A DNA stretch of 64,000 bases from CAIYZT01 sp947461435. Its GTDB lineage: Bacteria; Pseudomonadota; Alphaproteobacteria; Rhodobacterales; Rhodobacteraceae. The position numbers were made by a program, and so were the translations under genes. Shown here one piece after another: positions 50,990 through 60,329 of the stretch (positions within the stretch are counted from its first letter, which is position 1; the number at the start of each line of letters is the position of its first letter). The DNA is taken from the NCBI GenBank assembly GCA_965284435.1, contig OZ260083.1, forward strand, positions 1,798,001 to 1,862,000. The letters are read 5' to 3'. Below the pieces are notes generated by a model, which saw only the letters and a list, made by a program, of their open reading frames with translations, was not told the origin of the DNA and made no database searches.

Positions 50990-51007
50990 GTGACGCTTCG
51001 GTGTCGT
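50990..51007 (-). promoter_or_regulatory. Pho-box-like direct repeat upstream of phnC
   Basis: GTGACGC (50990-50996) and GTGTCGT (51001-51007) recur with an 11-base period; on the minus strand they read ACGACAC and GCGTCAC with a 4-base spacer. The layout fits a PhoB box, but agreement with CTGTCAT is only partial. Confidence 0.3.
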
Positions 51008-51087
51008 TTGGATGAAGCTTTTCCGTCAGAAGGCATCAGGCCTGACCAATCTGAAACCAAACTGTTATATTTTCGGCGGGTTTTGTC

Positions 51088-51543
51088 TTAACCGGCGTCC
51101 TTCACCGCCTCCATCGCGACATAGGTAGAGGTTGAGGCGACATGGGGCAGGGCAGAAATATGTTCGCCCAAGACCCGCCGGTACGATTGGATATCCGAGG
51201 TGCGCACCTTCAAAAGATAGTCAAACCGGCTGGCGATCATGTGGCAGGCTTCGATCTCTGGCACTTTCAGAACCGCCTTGTTGAAGGCCGACAACGCCGC
51301 CTCGCGGGTGTCAGACAGTTTCACCTCCACAAAGGCGACATGGGCCAGTCCCATCGCAATCGGATCCAGCACGGCGCGGTAGCCGGCGATCAACCCCTCG
51401 TCTTCCAGCTTTTTGATGCGCGCTTGCGTTGGGGATTTTGACAGGCCGATCCGCCGGGCCACCTCGGCCGCAGACAATCGCCCGTCGGTGGACAAAAGCG
51501 CCAAGATCGCCTGATCAAAGCGGTCGGGCGCGGCAGTGTTCAT
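51088..51543 (-). CDS. putR: Lrp/AsnC-family regulator, probably of putA
   Basis: 151 residues. The N-terminal helix-turn-helix (LSAAEVARRIGLSKSPTQAR) is followed by the AsnC ligand domain (RAVLDPIAMGLAHVAFVEV). It is divergent from putA across 116 bases, the arrangement in which Lrp-type proteins (PutR, BkdR-like) are known to activate proline catabolism in alphaproteobacteria. The direct target is inferred from this placement. Confidence 0.85.
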   Translation of the reverse strand: MNTAAPDRFDQAILALLSTDGRLSAAEVARRIGLSKSPTQARIKKLEDEGLIAGYRAVLDPIAMGLAHVAFVEVKLSDTREAALSAFNKAVLKVPEIEACHMIASRFDYLLKVRTSDIQSYRRVLGEHISALPHVASTSTYVAMEAVKDAG

Positions 51544-51659
51544 TTGATCTGTCCTTTGGCTAAAATGCAGGCTGATCGCCTGATGATCTGGCTATCATAA
51601 GGCGAACGGCCTGCCAATTCCGCTGTATGATGGGCCTTGCCCTACAGGAGTATTCCAAG

Positions 51660-54600
51660 ATGATCCGCGATATGTCTGCCGCCTGGGACCAGATTTGCCA
51701 AGGCAGCCTGACCGATGAGGCGGCCTTGCTCGCCCAGTTGATCACCGAGGCGGGACTGGACCAGCCCGCGCGCGCCCGAATCGTGGCCGCCGGCGCCGAT
51801 CTGGTGGCCCAGATCCGCAGCAGTGTGAAACCGGGCCTGATGGAGGTGTTTCTGGCCGAATATGGCCTGTCCACGGACGAGGGCATCGCGTTGATGTGTC
51901 TGGCCGAGGCGCTGCTGCGCGTGCCTGATGCCGACACGATGGATGCCCTGATCGAAGACAAGATCGCGCCCTCCGACTGGGGGCGGCATCTGGGCAAATC
52001 GGCCTCCAGCCTTGTCAATGCCTCAACCTGGGCGCTGATGTTGACCGGCAAGGTCCTGGATGAGCGTGAGCCCGGCGTTGTGGGCCATCTGCGCGCGGCC
52101 GTCAAACGCCTTGGAGAGCCGGTGATCCGCACCGCCGTCGCCCGCGCCATGAAGGAAATGGGCCGCAACTTCGTGCTGGGCGAGACGATCGATCTGGCCA
52201 TGAAACGGGCCGCAGAGTTGGAAGCCAAGGGCTATACCTACAGCTATGACATGCTGGGCGAGGCCGCCCGCACCGAAGCGGACGCCCGCCGCTATCATCT
52301 GTCCTACTCCAAGGCGATCACGGCCATTGCCCGGGCGGCGGTGCACGGCGATATCCGCAGCAATCCGGGCATTTCGGTCAAACTCTCGGCGCTGCATCCG
52401 CGCTATGAGGTTGCCAAGCGAGAGCGCGTGATGGTCGAACTGGTGCCGCGCGTGAAGGCGCTGGCAGGTCTGGCCCGCGCCGCCGGGCTGGGCTTCAACA
52501 TCGACGCCGAAGAGGCCGATCGTCTGGCCCTGTCGCTGGAGGTGATCGAAGCGGTTTTGCGCGACGAAAGCCTGAAAGGCTGGGACGGGTTCGGCGTTGT
52601 GGTGCAGGCCTATGGCCGCCGGGCGGGGGCGGTGATCGACTGGCTGTACGCTTTGTCGGGGAAACTGGACCGCAAGATCATGGTGCGCCTCGTCAAGGGC
52701 GCCTATTGGGACGCCGAGGTAAAGCGTGCGCAGGTCTTGGGCCTTGCCTCTTTCCCGGTCTTCACGCGCAAACAAGCCACCGATGTCAGCTATCTGGCCC
52801 AGGCCCGCAAACTGCTGGCGATGACCGACCGGATCTATCCGCAATTTGCCACACACAATGCCCATACGGTTGCGGCCATTCTGGATATGGCCACAGACCC
52901 CTCTGCTTTCGAATTTCAACGTCTGCACGGCATGGGCGAACGTTTGCATGACATCGTCTTGTCGGCAAAAGGCACACGCTGCCGAATCTATGCCCCCGTG
53001 GGGGCCCACCGCGATCTTTTGGCCTATCTGGTGCGCCGGCTGCTGGAGAACGGGGCCAATTCCAGCTTTGTCAACCAGATCGTCAATGCCGAGGTCCCCC
53101 CCGAACGTGTGGCTGCCTGCCCCGTCACCGCGATGGAGGGGATGGCAAACGTGACCAACCCGGCCATATTGACCGGGACTGGCCTTTTTGGCGCGCGCGC
53201 CAATGCAAAGGGCTGGGATCTGACGGATGCCGTGGATCTGGCGGCGATCGATGCCGCCATGGCCCCGCATATGCTGCACGCCTTTCACGCCGCCCCTTTG
53301 ATCGCCGGGCGCCCTGTGGGCGGCCTGCGCACCGCGGTGCACGATCCCGCGTCGCGCGCCGAGGTGGGCTTTGTCATGTCCAGCGCGCCGGGGGATGTCG
53401 GCAGCGCCTTGCATCTGGCAGAGCCTTGGGCCGCCCCCCCCGAGGTGCGCCGTGACATCTTGATCCGGGCGGCCCATCTTTATGAAGAGAATTTCGGCCA
53501 GATCTTCGCGCTTTTAACCCGCGAGGCGGGCAAAACCCGCGCCGATGCCCTGTCCGAACTGCGCGAGGCGGTCGATTTTCTGCGCTATTACGCCGATCAG
53601 TCACACCAAACCCATCCCGCGCGCGGCACCTTTGTCTGCATCAGCCCTTGGAATTTTCCGCTGGCCATCTTTTCGGGTCAGATCGCTGCGGCGCTGGCGG
53701 CGGGAAATGCGGTTCTGGCCAAACCGGCCCCCCAGACGCCGCTGATCGCCCATCTGGCGGTCACGCTGCTGCATCAGGCCGGGGTTCCCCGAACCGCCCT
53801 GCAACTGCTGCCGGGCGACGCCGCGGTCGGCGCGGCCCTGACGTCGGATGCCCGGGTGGATGGGGTGGCCTTTACAGGGTCCACCGCCACGGCACTGAAA
53901 ATCCGCAGTGCCATGGCCCAGCATCTCACGCCCGGCGCGCCGCTGATTGCCGAAACCGGCGGGCTGAACGCCATGATGGTCGATTCCACCGCCCTGCCCG
54001 AACAGGCGGTGCGCGATATTCTGGCCTCGGCCTTCCAATCGGCGGGGCAACGCTGCTCGGCGCTGCGCTGTTTGTATGTGCAAGAAGATATCGCGGCGAC
54101 CGTCACAGAAATGCTGTTCGGCGCGATGGAGGAACTGACCATCGGCCAGCCTGCCGATCTCAGCACCGACGTTGGCCCCCTGATCGATGGCGAAGCGCAG
54201 GCCGCCATAGCCGCCTATATCGATGCCGCGCGGGCCGAAGGCCGCGTGATGAAGGAAATGGCCGCACCGTCCCCCGGCCATTTCATCGCGCCCACGGTGA
54301 TCCGCGTTTCGGGGCTGGAACAGATGCCCCGCGAAATCTTTGGCCCCGTGCTGCATCTGGCCACCTTCCGCGCCGGTCAACACGCGGGGGTGGTGCAGGC
54401 GGTCAATGCTTCGGGCTACGGGCTGACATTCGGTCTGCACACCCGGATCGATGACCGTGTGCAGTCGGTGACCGAGGCCCTGCATGTGGGCAATGCCTAT
54501 GTCAACCGCAACCAGATCGGCGCGGTCGTAGGCAGCCAGCCTTTCGGCGGCGAGGGGATGTCGGGGACCGGGCCCAAGGCCGGCGGGCCAGACTATCTGG

Positions 54601-55097
54601 CGCGCTTTACGCGGGCCCCTGCGCCCGACCTGCCCGGCGCGCAGCCCCAAACGACCGAACCGGCGCTGGCCGCCGCCCTGCGGATGGCCCCTGCGGCGCA
54701 ACACCGGCCGCAGGCCATCGTGCTGGGCGGCCCAACGGGCGAATCCAACCGGCTGACCTTTGTACCCCGCGCCCCGCTTTTGTGCCTTGGGCCCAGCCTG
54801 CCTGCCGCCTTGGCTCAGGCCGAATCCGTTCGCGCTTTGGGCGGCACCGCGATCGAAGCGCCGGGTCTGGATCCGGCCGTCCTGACCCGGCTGACGGGGT
54901 TTTCGGCGGCGCTTTTCTGGGGCCCGGCGGCGCAGGCCCGCGCCTATGCTCTGGCCTTGGCGGCCCGCAGCGGCCCCATCCTGCCCTTGATCGCAGATGT
55001 GCCCGACACTGGCCACGTCATGCTGGAACGTCATGTCTGCATTGATACCACGGCCTCTGGCGGCAATGCGCAGCTTTTGGCCCAAGGCGCTGCGTGA
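51660..55097 (+). CDS. putA: Bifunctional proline dehydrogenase / glutamate-semialdehyde dehydrogenase PutA
   Basis: 1145 residues. The ATG at 51660 has AGGAG 9 bases upstream and is preferred over 51627. Order: N-terminal helical domain, FAD-dependent PRODH barrel (about 150-480, e.g. RLVKGAYWDAEVKRAQ), then an NAD-dependent aldehyde dehydrogenase with Glu765 (AETGGLNAMM) and Cys799 (SAGQRCSALRC), then a C-terminal extension from about residue 985. Known reaction: proline to glutamate via P5C with substrate channelling. No N-terminal ribbon-helix-helix DNA-binding domain is present, so regulation is likely by the neighbouring Lrp protein. Confidence 0.95.
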   Translation: MIRDMSAAWDQICQGSLTDEAALLAQLITEAGLDQPARARIVAAGADLVAQIRSSVKPGLMEVFLAEYGLSTDEGIALMCLAEALLRVPDADTMDALIEDKIAPSDWGRHLGKSASSLVNASTWALMLTGKVLDEREPGVVGHLRAAVKRLGEPVIRTAVARAMKEMGRNFVLGETIDLAMKRAAELEAKGYTYSYDMLGEAARTEADARRYHLSYSKAITAIARAAVHGDIRSNPGISVKLSALHPRYEVAKRERVMVELVPRVKALAGLARAAGLGFNIDAEEADRLALSLEVIEAVLRDESLKGWDGFGVVVQAYGRRAGAVIDWLYALSGKLDRKIMVRLVKGAYWDAEVKRAQVLGLASFPVFTRKQATDVSYLAQARKLLAMTDRIYPQFATHNAHTVAAILDMATDPSAFEFQRLHGMGERLHDIVLSAKGTRCRIYAPVGAHRDLLAYLVRRLLENGANSSFVNQIVNAEVPPERVAACPVTAMEGMANVTNPAILTGTGLFGARANAKGWDLTDAVDLAAIDAAMAPHMLHAFHAAPLIAGRPVGGLRTAVHDPASRAEVGFVMSSAPGDVGSALHLAEPWAAPPEVRRDILIRAAHLYEENFGQIFALLTREAGKTRADALSELREAVDFLRYYADQSHQTHPARGTFVCISPWNFPLAIFSGQIAAALAAGNAVLAKPAPQTPLIAHLAVTLLHQAGVPRTALQLLPGDAAVGAALTSDARVDGVAFTGSTATALKIRSAMAQHLTPGAPLIAETGGLNAMMVDSTALPEQAVRDILASAFQSAGQRCSALRCLYVQEDIAATVTEMLFGAMEELTIGQPADLSTDVGPLIDGEAQAAIAAYIDAARAEGRVMKEMAAPSPGHFIAPTVIRVSGLEQMPREIFGPVLHLATFRAGQHAGVVQAVNASGYGLTFGLHTRIDDRVQSVTEALHVGNAYVNRNQIGAVVGSQPFGGEGMSGTGPKAGGPDYLARFTRAPAPDLPGAQPQTTEPALAAALRMAPAAQHRPQAIVLGGPTGESNRLTFVPRAPLLCLGPSLPAALAQAESVRALGGTAIEAPGLDPAVLTRLTGFSAALFWGPAAQARAYALALAARSGPILPLIADVPDTGHVMLERHVCIDTTASGGNAQLLAQGAA

Positions 55098-55172
55098 CAG
55101 CAGGCTGCGCCGCACGGCGCAAGGGGCTTGTCACCGCTTGACCTTGGCCCGCGGATCGGAAAGCATAAGGCC

Positions 55173-55916
55173 ATGTTCCCGATCCGCGATCACAACCCAT
55201 CCGGACGAAGGCCCTATGTGACCTTTGCGTTGATTGCGGCCAATGTCGCGATCTTTGTCGGCTACTGGGTCGCTTTGCCCAGTGACACCCAATTGGCCTA
55301 TTTCTTCTTCACCTGGGGTCTTGTGCCGGAACGGCTGATGCAGGGGCAGGGCTTTGCCACGATCTTCACCTCGATGTTCCTGCACGGGGGCTGGATGCAT
55401 CTGCTGGGGAACATGTGGTTCTTGTGGATCTTTGGCGACAATCTGGAAGATGAAATGGGCCACCGCAGCTTTGCGGGGTTCTATCTTCTGTCCGGATGCG
55501 CCGCCGCCGCCCTGCAAGTGGCGATTTCACCCTATTCGCCGCTGCCGATGGTGGGCGCCTCGGGGGCAATTGCCGGGGTCATGGGGGGCTATCTTTTGCT
55601 GTTCCCCAAGGCCCGTGTCGATGTTCTGTTCATTTTCATCATCTTCTTTCGCATCTTTCCCATTCCAGCCTGGATTGTCTTGGGGGTGTGGATTGGCCTT
55701 CAACTGATCAGCGGTGCCGCCACCCCAACCGAGGCGGGCGGCGTCGCCTACTGGGCGCATATCGGCGGCTTTGCGGGCGGTCTATGCCTGACGATCCCGG
55801 CGCTTTTGCGGCGCGGCGGGCGCGGCTATTGGCTGCGCACGGGCGGAGAGCCGCCGCATCCCGCTGCGCAATATCCCCTGTCCAAGTCGCTGGTGCCCCG
55901 CGTGCCCCGGCGATGA
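55173..55916 (+). CDS. Rhomboid-family intramembrane serine protease
   Basis: 247 residues from the ATG at 55173 (MFPIRDHNPS). Six predicted membrane segments; the catalytic Ser130 lies in GASGAIAGVMGGY and His196 in WAHIGGFAGG. The HLLGNMWFLWIFGDNLED block between TM2 and TM3 is typical. Known role: cleavage of membrane-spanning substrates inside the inner membrane; no substrate is predicted here. The stop overlaps the start of the GFA gene by 4 bases. Confidence 0.9.
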   Translation: MFPIRDHNPSGRRPYVTFALIAANVAIFVGYWVALPSDTQLAYFFFTWGLVPERLMQGQGFATIFTSMFLHGGWMHLLGNMWFLWIFGDNLEDEMGHRSFAGFYLLSGCAAAALQVAISPYSPLPMVGASGAIAGVMGGYLLLFPKARVDVLFIFIIFFRIFPIPAWIVLGVWIGLQLISGAATPTEAGGVAYWAHIGGFAGGLCLTIPALLRRGGRGYWLRTGGEPPHPAAQYPLSKSLVPRVPRR

Positions 55917-56275
55917 AGGGCACCTGTCATTGCGGTGCGGTCGAACTTCGGGTCGGGCTTTCGGCAGGGCTGGCCACTGCCCGGCGCTGCGATTGTTCCT
56001 TCTGCCGCAGGCGCGGTGCCATCGTTGTCACGGCCGCCATGGGCGGGGTGCAGGTGGTTCAAGGTGCCGATCACTTGACGCTGTACACTTGGGGCACAGG
56101 GACAGCGCAGCATTATTTCTGCAAGATCTGCGGGATATACACGCATCATCGCCGTCGGTCCAATCCGAACGAATATGGCGTGAATGTCGCGATCCTCGAG
56201 GGGATCAACCCCCGCGATCTGGGCGAGGTGCCTTGGTCCGACGGGGTAAACCACCCTTCGGACCGCGCGCCTTGA
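55913..56275 (+). CDS. GFA/CENP-V family zinc protein
   Basis: 120 residues. Zinc ligands appear as CHCGAVEL near residue 5, CDCSFCRRRG near residue 28 and FCKICGIY near residue 71, the pattern of the GFA (glutathione-dependent formaldehyde-activating) fold. Biochemical roles in this family are uncertain. Overlaps the rhomboid gene by 4 bases (ATGA), so the pair is probably cotranslated. Convergent with the inositol monophosphatase gene. Confidence 0.85.
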   Translation: MKGTCHCGAVELRVGLSAGLATARRCDCSFCRRRGAIVVTAAMGGVQVVQGADHLTLYTWGTGTAQHYFCKICGIYTHHRRRSNPNEYGVNVAILEGINPRDLGEVPWSDGVNHPSDRAP

Positions 56276-56296
56276 TCGGGGCCCCAGTGGGGCAGC

Positions 56297-57085
56297 TCAG
56301 CCGCGGATCACTTTGGAAAAGCTGTCAAAGATCTGGTCATTGGCCGAAATCACCGCGCCCTTGGCCAGAATGTCATCGCCCTCGCGCACCGGGGCGTTGA
56401 TGCCGCCCGCCTCTTTGACCAGCAAAAGCCCGGCCGCAATATCCCAAGGCTGCAATTCGCGTTCCCAATATCCTTCGTACCGTCCGGCCGCCACATAGGC
56501 CAGATCCAACGAGGCCGCCCCCCAGCGCCGAACGCCCGCGCAGGCGGGCATCAGCCGGGCAAGGTCTTGCAACATGGCCGGAAGGGTCCGTTTGGCCCCA
56601 AAAGGCACCCCGGTTGCAAAAACCGCCTCAGACATGGTTCGCCGTCCAGACACGCGCAAGCGGCGGCTGTCGTTCAACCAGCAGCCCGCACCCTTTTCAG
56701 CCCAAAAGGTTTCGTCCTTGGCCGGGTCATGCACCACCGCCGAGACGATTTCGCCCTTGTGCTCCAGCGCAATCGACACGGCCCAATGGGGCATGCCATG
56801 CAGGAAATTCGTCGTGCCGTCCAAAGGGTCCACAATCCAGCGGCGCGTCGGATCCTGGCCCTCATCCTCGCCGGTTTCCTCGCCCAGCCAGCCATAGGTT
56901 GGCCGCCCGCCCATCAGGTCTTCCTTGATGATCCGCTCTGCCTCGCGGTCGGCCTTGGTCACGAAATCCCCCGGACCCTTGGTTGACACTTGCAGGTTTT
57001 CCACCTCGCGGAAATCCTTGACCAAGCTTTTGCCCGCGCGGCGCGCAGCTTTGATCATCAGGTTAAGGTTGGCACTGCCTTGCAT
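56297..57085 (-). CDS. suhB: Inositol monophosphatase family protein (SuhB type)
   Basis: 262 residues. The metal-binding motifs GEETGE, WIVDPLDGTTNFLHG and the C-terminal WDIAAGLLLVKEAGG are complete. Known reaction: Mg2+-dependent hydrolysis of inositol-1-phosphate; SuhB also acts in rRNA antitermination in E. coli. GGAGACC precedes the ATG. It is a single gene between the GFA gene and the ABC-F gene. Confidence 0.92.
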   Translation of the reverse strand: MQGSANLNLMIKAARRAGKSLVKDFREVENLQVSTKGPGDFVTKADREAERIIKEDLMGGRPTYGWLGEETGEDEGQDPTRRWIVDPLDGTTNFLHGMPHWAVSIALEHKGEIVSAVVHDPAKDETFWAEKGAGCWLNDSRRLRVSGRRTMSEAVFATGVPFGAKRTLPAMLQDLARLMPACAGVRRWGAASLDLAYVAAGRYEGYWERELQPWDIAAGLLLVKEAGGINAPVREGDDILAKGAVISANDQIFDSFSKVIRG

Positions 57086-57217
57086 GGGTGGTCTCCGGCG
57101 GGGGTTAAGCGTGGTTCCCTACACGGCGAGGCGGCGCTTGAAAAGGGGGGCCGTCCGCCGCCGGGGTCCTTGCGGCGGGCAAGCGGCGGTATTTTCGGCC
57201 ATCGCGCCGCCCGCCCG

Positions 57218-58732
57218 TCACCGACGCGCCAGTTCGGCCGCAAAAAACGGTTCAGGATCCTCCACCTCGGTCAGGCGTTTGCCGATGATCTGCCAGAACC
57301 GGCTGCCAACGGACCGCACGAAATGCCGATCATGGCTGACCAACAGGCACGTGGCCCCTTGGCCAAGCAATTCCTCTTCCAGCGCCTCTTGCCCCTCGAT
57401 GTCCAAATGGTTGGTCGGCTCGTCCAGAAGATAGAAATTCGGATCCGACAGTCGCAAAAGCAGCATCGCCAGCCGCGCCTTTTGCCCGCCCGACAGTTTG
57501 GCGACGGGTTTGCCCTGCCAGTCAGACTTGACACCCGCCCCCGCCAGCAGGTTGCGCGCGGTGCTGTCCGCCGCCGTTTGGCGCGTGACCAGATCAAAGG
57601 GCGTGGCCTGTCCGGGCAGTTGTGACAGCATCTGATCGGAATAGCCCAAGGCCAGACTGGGCACCGACCGGATCGCGCCCTCTGCCCCCTGAATCGCGGC
57701 CAGAACCGCGCGGATCATCTGGGTCTTTCCCGCGCCATTGGCGCCCAGCAAAACCACCCGATCCCCCTTTTCGATCCATTTTTGCCCCGTGCGGAACAGA
57801 TCGCGCCCGTCGGGGGTGCGGATCGCCGCGTCATTCAACGTGATCAGCGCCTTGGCATGGGTGCCCGAGTTGGTCAGCTTAATCGCCCCGGCCGAGGCTT
57901 CTTTGTGCGCCGGGCGCGCAGAGGCTTCGATCTTGGCCGCCCGTTCGGTCAGTTGCTTGGTCTTGGTGATCAGCAGATCAGAACCAGAGTTGACGCCAAT
58001 ATTCTTCAGCTTCGCCGCCTGACGGCGCAGTTGGTCCGCGCGCGCCAGATCATTGTCAAACCGCCGCTCATCCGCCTCATCTGCCTTTTGCAACTCTTGC
58101 AAGGCATGCGTGTAGGGCAGTGCAAAAAACCGCGACCGGTCGGCGCGCAAAAACAAGGTGCGGTTGGTGGCCCCGTCCAGAAAGGCGCGGTCGTGGCTGG
58201 TGATGATCACGCCCACATCGCGGGGCAGGGCGGCCAGCCAATCTTGCAAGATGCCGATGCGCGACAGATCAAGGTGGTTGGTGGGTTCGTCCAGCAGGTA
58301 AAGGTCCGGCTCGGTGATCGCGGCACGGGCCAGAAGCGCCGTGCGCTGCCAGCCGCCCGACAGAGAGTGCAGGGGGGTATCGCGAAAGGCCTCGGGGATA
58401 GACAGATCATCCAGCACGATATCGACCCGCCACGATTCCTCCTCCGCCTGATCGGGCGTCAGCGCGGAGAGGACCGCAGCGCGGAAGGTCAGCGGCAGGA
58501 TCGCGGCGGGAACATCCTGCAGCACCAGCGCCGTTTTCAGGCCGCGCGCGCGGGTGATGTCACCACTCGTCGGCTCTCCGATTCCCGAAAGCAGCGATAA
58601 AAGGGATGTTTTTCCCCGCCCATTCGCCGCGACAAGGCCAATGCGGTCGCCTTGGGTGACGGTGAAGGTGAGGTCGGTGAAAAGCGGCAGCGCGATGGTC
58701 AGCGACAGGGCGCGGGCGGCGAGGAGGGTCAT
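57218..58732 (-). CDS. ABC-F family ATP-binding protein
   Basis: 504 residues with two fused ABC cassettes and no membrane segment. Cassette 1: Walker A AANGRGKTSLL, signature LSGGWQRTALLARA, LYLLDEPTNHLD. Cassette 2: Walker A GANGAGKTQMI, signature LSGGQKARLAMLLLR, YLLDEPTNHLD. A charged linker (about residues 215-290) lies between. ABC-F proteins act on the ribosome as translation factors or antibiotic-resistance proteins. The first Walker A begins with Ala rather than Gly. The subfamily cannot be told from sequence alone. Confidence 0.9.
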   Translation of the reverse strand: MTLLAARALSLTIALPLFTDLTFTVTQGDRIGLVAANGRGKTSLLSLLSGIGEPTSGDITRARGLKTALVLQDVPAAILPLTFRAAVLSALTPDQAEEESWRVDIVLDDLSIPEAFRDTPLHSLSGGWQRTALLARAAITEPDLYLLDEPTNHLDLSRIGILQDWLAALPRDVGVIITSHDRAFLDGATNRTLFLRADRSRFFALPYTHALQELQKADEADERRFDNDLARADQLRRQAAKLKNIGVNSGSDLLITKTKQLTERAAKIEASARPAHKEASAGAIKLTNSGTHAKALITLNDAAIRTPDGRDLFRTGQKWIEKGDRVVLLGANGAGKTQMIRAVLAAIQGAEGAIRSVPSLALGYSDQMLSQLPGQATPFDLVTRQTAADSTARNLLAGAGVKSDWQGKPVAKLSGGQKARLAMLLLRLSDPNFYLLDEPTNHLDIEGQEALEEELLGQGATCLLVSHDRHFVRSVGSRFWQIIGKRLTEVEDPEPFFAAELARR

Positions 58733-58874
58733 GGGGCTTGTCCGTTATGGGCATGGAGCGCAGATGCGCATGGATGCGGGCGGACCATTTGGCAGGATAT
58801 GCCGGGGTCAGCCCTGCGGCGGGCGCAGGGCACAGACAGGGCCGGGGCGGCGTTCCTTGGTGTAGCGGGTTTTC

Positions 58875-59135
58875 ATGGGGGAAGGGTGGCAGGATTTTGG
58901 GCGTGGGGTCAAGGGGGGCGGGGCATGCGGGCGGCCCGTTGTCGAGGTTCCGCCCCCCGCCTCTGAAAGTGTCACCTATAACCGCCCCATCCCCGGCGAC
59001 CCCTGGATCGACGCGGGCCACCTTCGCCCCGGCGACCGGCTGCTGAACCCCGACGGCACCTGGGCCGAGGTGGTTTCAGTCGAGGAGCGCGCCGAACCGC
59101 TTGACGCCTGGACCCTGCCGGTCGACGTGCTGTAG
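58875..59135 (+). pseudogene. C-terminal remnant of a HINT (polymorphic-toxin type) domain
   Basis: The frame gives 86 residues, but only the last 50 or so look like protein: PWIDAGHLRPGDRLLNPDGT, then WAEVVSVEERAEPLDAWTL. This matches the closing strands of pretoxin HINT domains (pattern W-AGDLxPGDxLLxxDGxW-V-EPLxVYNLxV). The N-terminal autoprocessing Cys half and any carrier protein are missing; upstream is only a spacer to the ABC-F gene. It stops at TAG before the Asn-His splice end. Probably a decayed fragment of a larger secreted toxin gene. Confidence 0.6.
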
Positions 59136-59218
59136 TCAGTGTGAAGTGGGGTGCGTGATCGCGCCAGCCGTTGACGCGGGTAAGATTTTTCTGTTCCGCC
59201 TGCTACCATAGGTACAAG

Positions 59219-59845
59219 ATGACCCAGAAATCTTATCAAGGCTGGCCTGACTTCGTCGCTGAACTCAAGGCGCGCGGCGAGTGGCCCTATGATAGTGAGG
59301 AACGGCGCGCGGCCTTGAGTCGGGAGTGGAATGAACGCGCTGATGATTTTTTTCGGGCTGAGGAAACGCCAATTTTGGAAGACCTTAATGCAGCCGGAAT
59401 CGAGGCGAATTCGGTTTGGGATTATTCGAATGGCGTAGCTGTGCCCGACGAAGCAATTCCAATTTTGATAAGGCATTTGGCCCAACCCTATCACCCACGC
59501 ATTCGAGAAGGTGTGGCCCGAGCCGTCGCAGAGCCCGCAGCCGCACCATATTGGCATGAAATTTTAGCGGAATTCCAGACGGAACCAGACAAAACGGCAC
59601 GAGACGCCTTGGCGCTAGCCTTGGCCCGTTGCTCTGGAACCAAACATCTCCCTGAACTGATCGAAATGGCAAAGGATATTGCCATAGGGACCAGACGCAT
59701 CTTCTTCCTGGACGAAATCCGTCGGCACAAAACTCCCGAGGCTTGGGCGACAATCGAGAGCCTTGCCGAGGATCCGCAAGTTGGTGAATTCGCTCGAAAG
59801 CTGCTCGCAAAACGCGCAAAGGCTCAGGCCCGCAAAATGCCATAG
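59219..59845 (+). CDS. HEAT-repeat-like protein, possible orphan immunity protein
   Basis: 208 residues from the ATG at 59219. An N-terminal region with charged helices is followed from about residue 75 by helical pairs (IPILIRHLAQPYHPRIREGV, ARDALALALARCSG, PELIEMAKDI, AWATIESLAED) typical of HEAT/armadillo repeats. No catalytic motif is seen. The DNA is visibly less GC-rich than all its neighbours, suggesting recent transfer. It directly follows a HINT remnant, the place where immunity genes of polymorphic toxins lie, so an immunity role is plausible but unproven. Confidence 0.65.
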   Translation: MTQKSYQGWPDFVAELKARGEWPYDSEERRAALSREWNERADDFFRAEETPILEDLNAAGIEANSVWDYSNGVAVPDEAIPILIRHLAQPYHPRIREGVARAVAEPAAAPYWHEILAEFQTEPDKTARDALALALARCSGTKHLPELIEMAKDIAIGTRRIFFLDEIRRHKTPEAWATIESLAEDPQVGEFARKLLAKRAKAQARKMP

Positions 59846-60052
59846 CGAGCCATGATGCACGCCGGTCTTGGCCTGCGCGGCCTCGTTGAGTGAGCCTTAC
59901 CTCGTGGCGGCATCGACCCTGTACCTTGGACCGGTCAAATTTGAGCGGGTCGTAGGTCGAAGTTACCCAGACTCCTTGTTCCCGCTCATGCGGCCCTGGC
60001 TCGCCTCGGATCAGTTGTCCCAAAACTATCAGCCCGGTTAACACCGGCCCCC

Positions 60053-60099
60053 AACCCCTTGATCCCAAACTATAATCCGCAGCGTCCAGATCTGGACGC
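60053..60099. repeat. 47-base repeat with perfect palindrome, copy 1
   Basis: It begins AACCCCTTGA and ends in GCGTCCAGATCTGGACGC (60082-60099), an 18-base perfect palindrome. The first bases and the palindrome match copy 2 with identical internal spacing (30 bases from start to palindrome). Confidence 0.75.
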
Positions 60100-60329
60100 C
60101 CCCCTCACCCAAGCCACAACTCCGCCTCCACTCGGCGGCCCGCGGCCCCGCTCCCCCCACAAGCCGCGCAGCCCGCTCCGCCACAGGCGGAACAGGCCAT
60201 CACCCCAAGCCTCTGCCCCAAAACCCCGCGCAGCACGTCGCGGGCCAGAAACACCGGAACCGCAAATCTACCAACTGGCTTAGCCCCCAAAACCCCCAAC
60301 CCTTACCAATCCGTTAAATTCCAAAAACC

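Noticed and set aside
53601..55115. Long antisense frame opposite putA
   Set aside because: Shadow of the putA aldehyde dehydrogenase region; composition is biased and no motifs are seen.
58560..59021. Minus-strand frame overlapping the ABC-F start and the HINT remnant
   Set aside because: It runs antisense to the HINT frame and out of frame with the ABC-F gene; proline- and arginine-rich without motifs.
60105..60299. Minus-strand frame with a CxxCxGxGCxxCxGxG zinc-finger-like pattern
   Set aside because: It starts at TTG without a ribosome-binding site, is short, and the pattern can come from GC-rich repeats; no homologue is recognised.
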